Shown: piece after piece, positions 5,403 through 6,820 of the stretch
Numbering within the stretch: the first letter of the stretch is position 1
How the letters are laid out: each line of letters starts with the position of its first letter
Origin: Bacteroidales bacterium
GTDB lineage: Bacteria; Bacteroidota; Bacteroidia; Bacteroidales; UBA7960
Assembly: GCA_003560215.1 (NCBI GenBank)
Contig: PWIY01000377.1
Span: 1-6,820 of the forward strand
Reading direction: 5' to 3'
Length of the DNA stretch: 6,820 bases
Position numbers and translations under genes: made by a program
Notes under the pieces: generated by a model
Databases searched by the model: none
Told to the model about the DNA's origin: nothing
The model's input: only the letters and a program-made list of their open reading frames with translations

Positions 5403-6440
5403 TTACTTGATTTCCCAGGTGTTTCCGCTGTTAAGCAGGTCATTCACATTTTGAATGTCCGAGGTCTTTTTCGCGGTTTCTATCTGCATCTCAGTCAGCT
5501 CATCATAAGAGTCAGCCGGAGCTGAACGGATTACACCCATGGCAACCGGGAAGTCAGGTGCCTTCATCCGGCCGATCATACGATGAATACTGGGATCCGT
5601 ATTGTACTGATCATGTACCAGCAGGTCACCCTCGGTGATTCCGTCTTTACCGATCTCCACAACTTCGAGCTTGTTGCCCCGCAACAAGATTCCCTTGTCG
5701 CGATTCTTACCAAAGATCAGGGGCTCACCGTGCCTGAGGAACAACTGCCTGTCATCCCGTGTTTCACGATTGGTGATCTGGCCATGAATGTCATCGGCAA
5801 AAATGATACAATTCTGCAGGATCTCCACCACTGATGTTCCGTCGTGTTTCGCAGCTTCGTACATCACCTCCGACATCAGTTTGACGTTATTGTCCGGAAC
5901 CCGGGCAAAGAATGTCCCCTGGGCTCCCATCACAAGACCCGATACCGTAAAAGGATGTTCAATGGTTCCGTGCGGCGAGGTTTTTGTCACAGACCCCATG
6001 GGAGTTGTGGGCGAAAACTGGCCTTTTGTCAAACCATAAATCCTGTTGTTGAACAGCATGATGTTCATGTCAATATTCCGGCGCAACACATGGATAAAGT
6101 GGTTCCCCCCGATTGCCATCGAGTCACCGTCTCCTGTGGCCACCCACACGCTGAGGCCGGGGTTGGCCACTTTGACACCACTGGCAATGGCAGCTGCCCG
6201 ACCGTGGATCCCGTGAAAACCGAAAGTATCCACATAGTAAGGGAAACGTGAAGAACAGCCAATGCCCGAAATCATGGCAAAATTTTCCTTCCGGTAACCG
6301 ATCTTAGGGAACACATTTGCCACAGCAGCCAGGATTGCATGGGCACCGCAGCCCGGACACCATTTCACCATCTGATCACTCACAAAATCCTGCTTGGTGA
6401 GTTCTACCGGAGACTTTGCTACTTTTTTATTTTCTAACAT
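5403..6440 (-). CDS. korB: 2-oxoacid:ferredoxin oxidoreductase beta subunit (probably 2-oxoglutarate)
   Basis: This subunit binds thiamine diphosphate and an iron-sulfur cluster and, with the alpha subunit, oxidatively decarboxylates a 2-oxoacid to its acyl-CoA with reduction of ferredoxin (or makes the reverse reaction). At 345 residues it has the normal size. Seen in order: WCPGCG at 27-32 (Cys28, Cys31), IGCSSR at 60-65 (Cys62), the ThDP signature GDGD at 103-106 closing with NN at 131-132, YGLTKGQFSPTTP at 135-147, and QNCIIF with Cys211, giving the four cysteines expected for one [4Fe-4S] cluster. The family and partner suggest 2-oxoglutarate (EC 1.2.7.3), but broader 2-oxoacid use (EC 1.2.7.11) cannot be excluded from sequence. 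The ATG at 6440 is 5 bases after the korA stop, and an unusually good GGAGG precedes it. A terminator follows the gene. Confidence 0.93.
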   Translation of the reverse strand: MLENKKVAKSPVELTKQDFVSDQMVKWCPGCGAHAILAAVANVFPKIGYRKENFAMISGIGCSSRFPYYVDTFGFHGIHGRAAAIASGVKVANPGLSVWVATGDGDSMAIGGNHFIHVLRRNIDMNIMLFNNRIYGLTKGQFSPTTPMGSVTKTSPHGTIEHPFTVSGLVMGAQGTFFARVPDNNVKLMSEVMYEAAKHDGTSVVEILQNCIIFADDIHGQITNRETRDDRQLFLRHGEPLIFGKNRDKGILLRGNKLEVVEIGKDGITEGDLLVHDQYNTDPSIHRMIGRMKAPDFPVAMGVIRSAPADSYDELTEMQIETAKKTSDIQNVNDLLNSGNTWEIK

Positions 6441-6445
6441 AATTA

Positions 6446-6820
6446 CTATTCCTCCAATAATTTAGTGAATGTTTCCTTGAGTTCCTGAACATGGAAAGGC
6501 AGCCCCTGCACCTTGTTAAACTGATGATAGTTGAATTCGGGATAAAGCATGCGGAAGTAGTTTACCAACTGCCCGCTGTTCAGTTCACAAACAACAATCT
6601 TTTTAAACCCTTCAAGCACCTGCCTGGTATTTTTCGGCAAAGGCTTGATATAATTAAACTGGGCATGGCTGACCTTGTGCCCTTCTGCCTGCATGCGGTT
6701 CACAGTTGAACGGAGGGCGCCTTCGGTGCCACCCCATCCCACAACAAGCAGATCGCCTGTCTGATCGCCGTTTACTTCCTGCAGTGGGATGTAATCAGCA
6801 ATGCGATTTATCTTTTCTTC
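6446..6820 (-). CDS. korA: 2-oxoacid:ferredoxin oxidoreductase alpha subunit, C-terminal part only
   Basis: The last 124 residues of this subunit are visible; the frame is open to the right edge of the window, so the start and the larger N-terminal part are outside. The segment holds the C-terminal alpha/beta domain (transketolase C-terminal-like) that contributes to the dimer and CoA-binding side. Family landmarks are LLVVGWGGTEGA near the start, VSHAQFNYIKPLPKNT in the middle, a strand FKKIVVCELNSGQL, and VQGLPFHVQEL near the end. The stop is TAG at 6448-6446. It partners korB directly downstream. In Bacteroidota this subunit is usually about 600 residues with a fused gamma domain, which cannot be checked here. 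Reading from the GTG at 6742 would be an internal start and is not real. Confidence 0.9.
   Translation of the reverse strand, partial: EEKINRIADYIPLQEVNGDQTGDLLVVGWGGTEGALRSTVNRMQAEGHKVSHAQFNYIKPLPKNTRQVLEGFKKIVVCELNSGQLVNYFRMLYPEFNYHQFNKVQGLPFHVQELKETFTKLLEE
6451..6455 (-). promoter_or_regulatory. Shine-Dalgarno sequence of korB
   Basis: GGAGG lies 10 bases before the korB ATG at 6440, within the last korA codons (Leu-Glu-Glu-stop). None of the other starts in this window has such a motif, and Bacteroidota generally rely little on it. It probably supports translational coupling so that alpha and beta are made in equal amounts. Confidence 0.55.

Noticed and set aside
5844..6251. A 135-codon open frame on the plus strand
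   Set aside because: It is antisense to the conserved ThDP-binding core of korB, and its His/Cys-rich composition is that of a shadow frame.

Overview
The window looks like chromosomal DNA from a member of the Bacteroidota. The protein types fit (2-oxoacid:ferredoxin oxidoreductase, a Bacteroidota-style flippase), there are several matches to the Bacteroidota promoter consensus TTTG-N19/20-TAnnTTTG, and most starts lack a Shine-Dalgarno sequence. The order or genus cannot be told from this sequence alone. Coding density is high. No gene-free stretch exceeds 300 bases, and I see no RNA gene, insertion sequence, CRISPR array or phage gene.

Layout, left to right. Positions 1-975 (minus) hold the first 325 codons of pabB, the chorismate-aminating enzyme of folate synthesis; its 3' end lies outside the window. 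Positions 976-1127 are a divergent control region with back-to-back promoters and a leader hairpin. Positions 1128-1976 (plus) encode an exported, very acidic protein that resembles LolA-like periplasmic proteins; this is the only plus-strand gene. Its stop is 7 bp from the stop of the convergent gene, and its probable terminator lies inside that gene.

Positions 5324 down to 1984 (minus) form a compact three-gene unit with gaps of 26 and 18 bp: a metal-dependent amidohydrolase of the TIM-barrel type, a MOP-superfamily oligosaccharide flippase, and a divergent AAC(3)-fold acetyltransferase-like protein. The flippase suggests export of a lipid-linked sugar, and the acetyltransferase and hydrolase could modify it. 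No glycosyltransferase is present, so the substrate is unknown. This unit is the least explained part of the window.

Positions 6820 down to 5403 (minus) carry the end of korA and all of korB, the alpha and beta subunits of a 2-oxoacid (probably 2-oxoglutarate):ferredoxin oxidoreductase of central carbon metabolism. A strong hairpin terminator follows korB, and its T-run runs directly into the promoter-like element of the amidohydrolase unit.

Most of the window is therefore ordinary housekeeping sequence. The points worth a second look are the orphan amidohydrolase-flippase-acetyltransferase unit, the changed active-site motif in its last gene, and compact regulatory arrangements at the gene boundaries.
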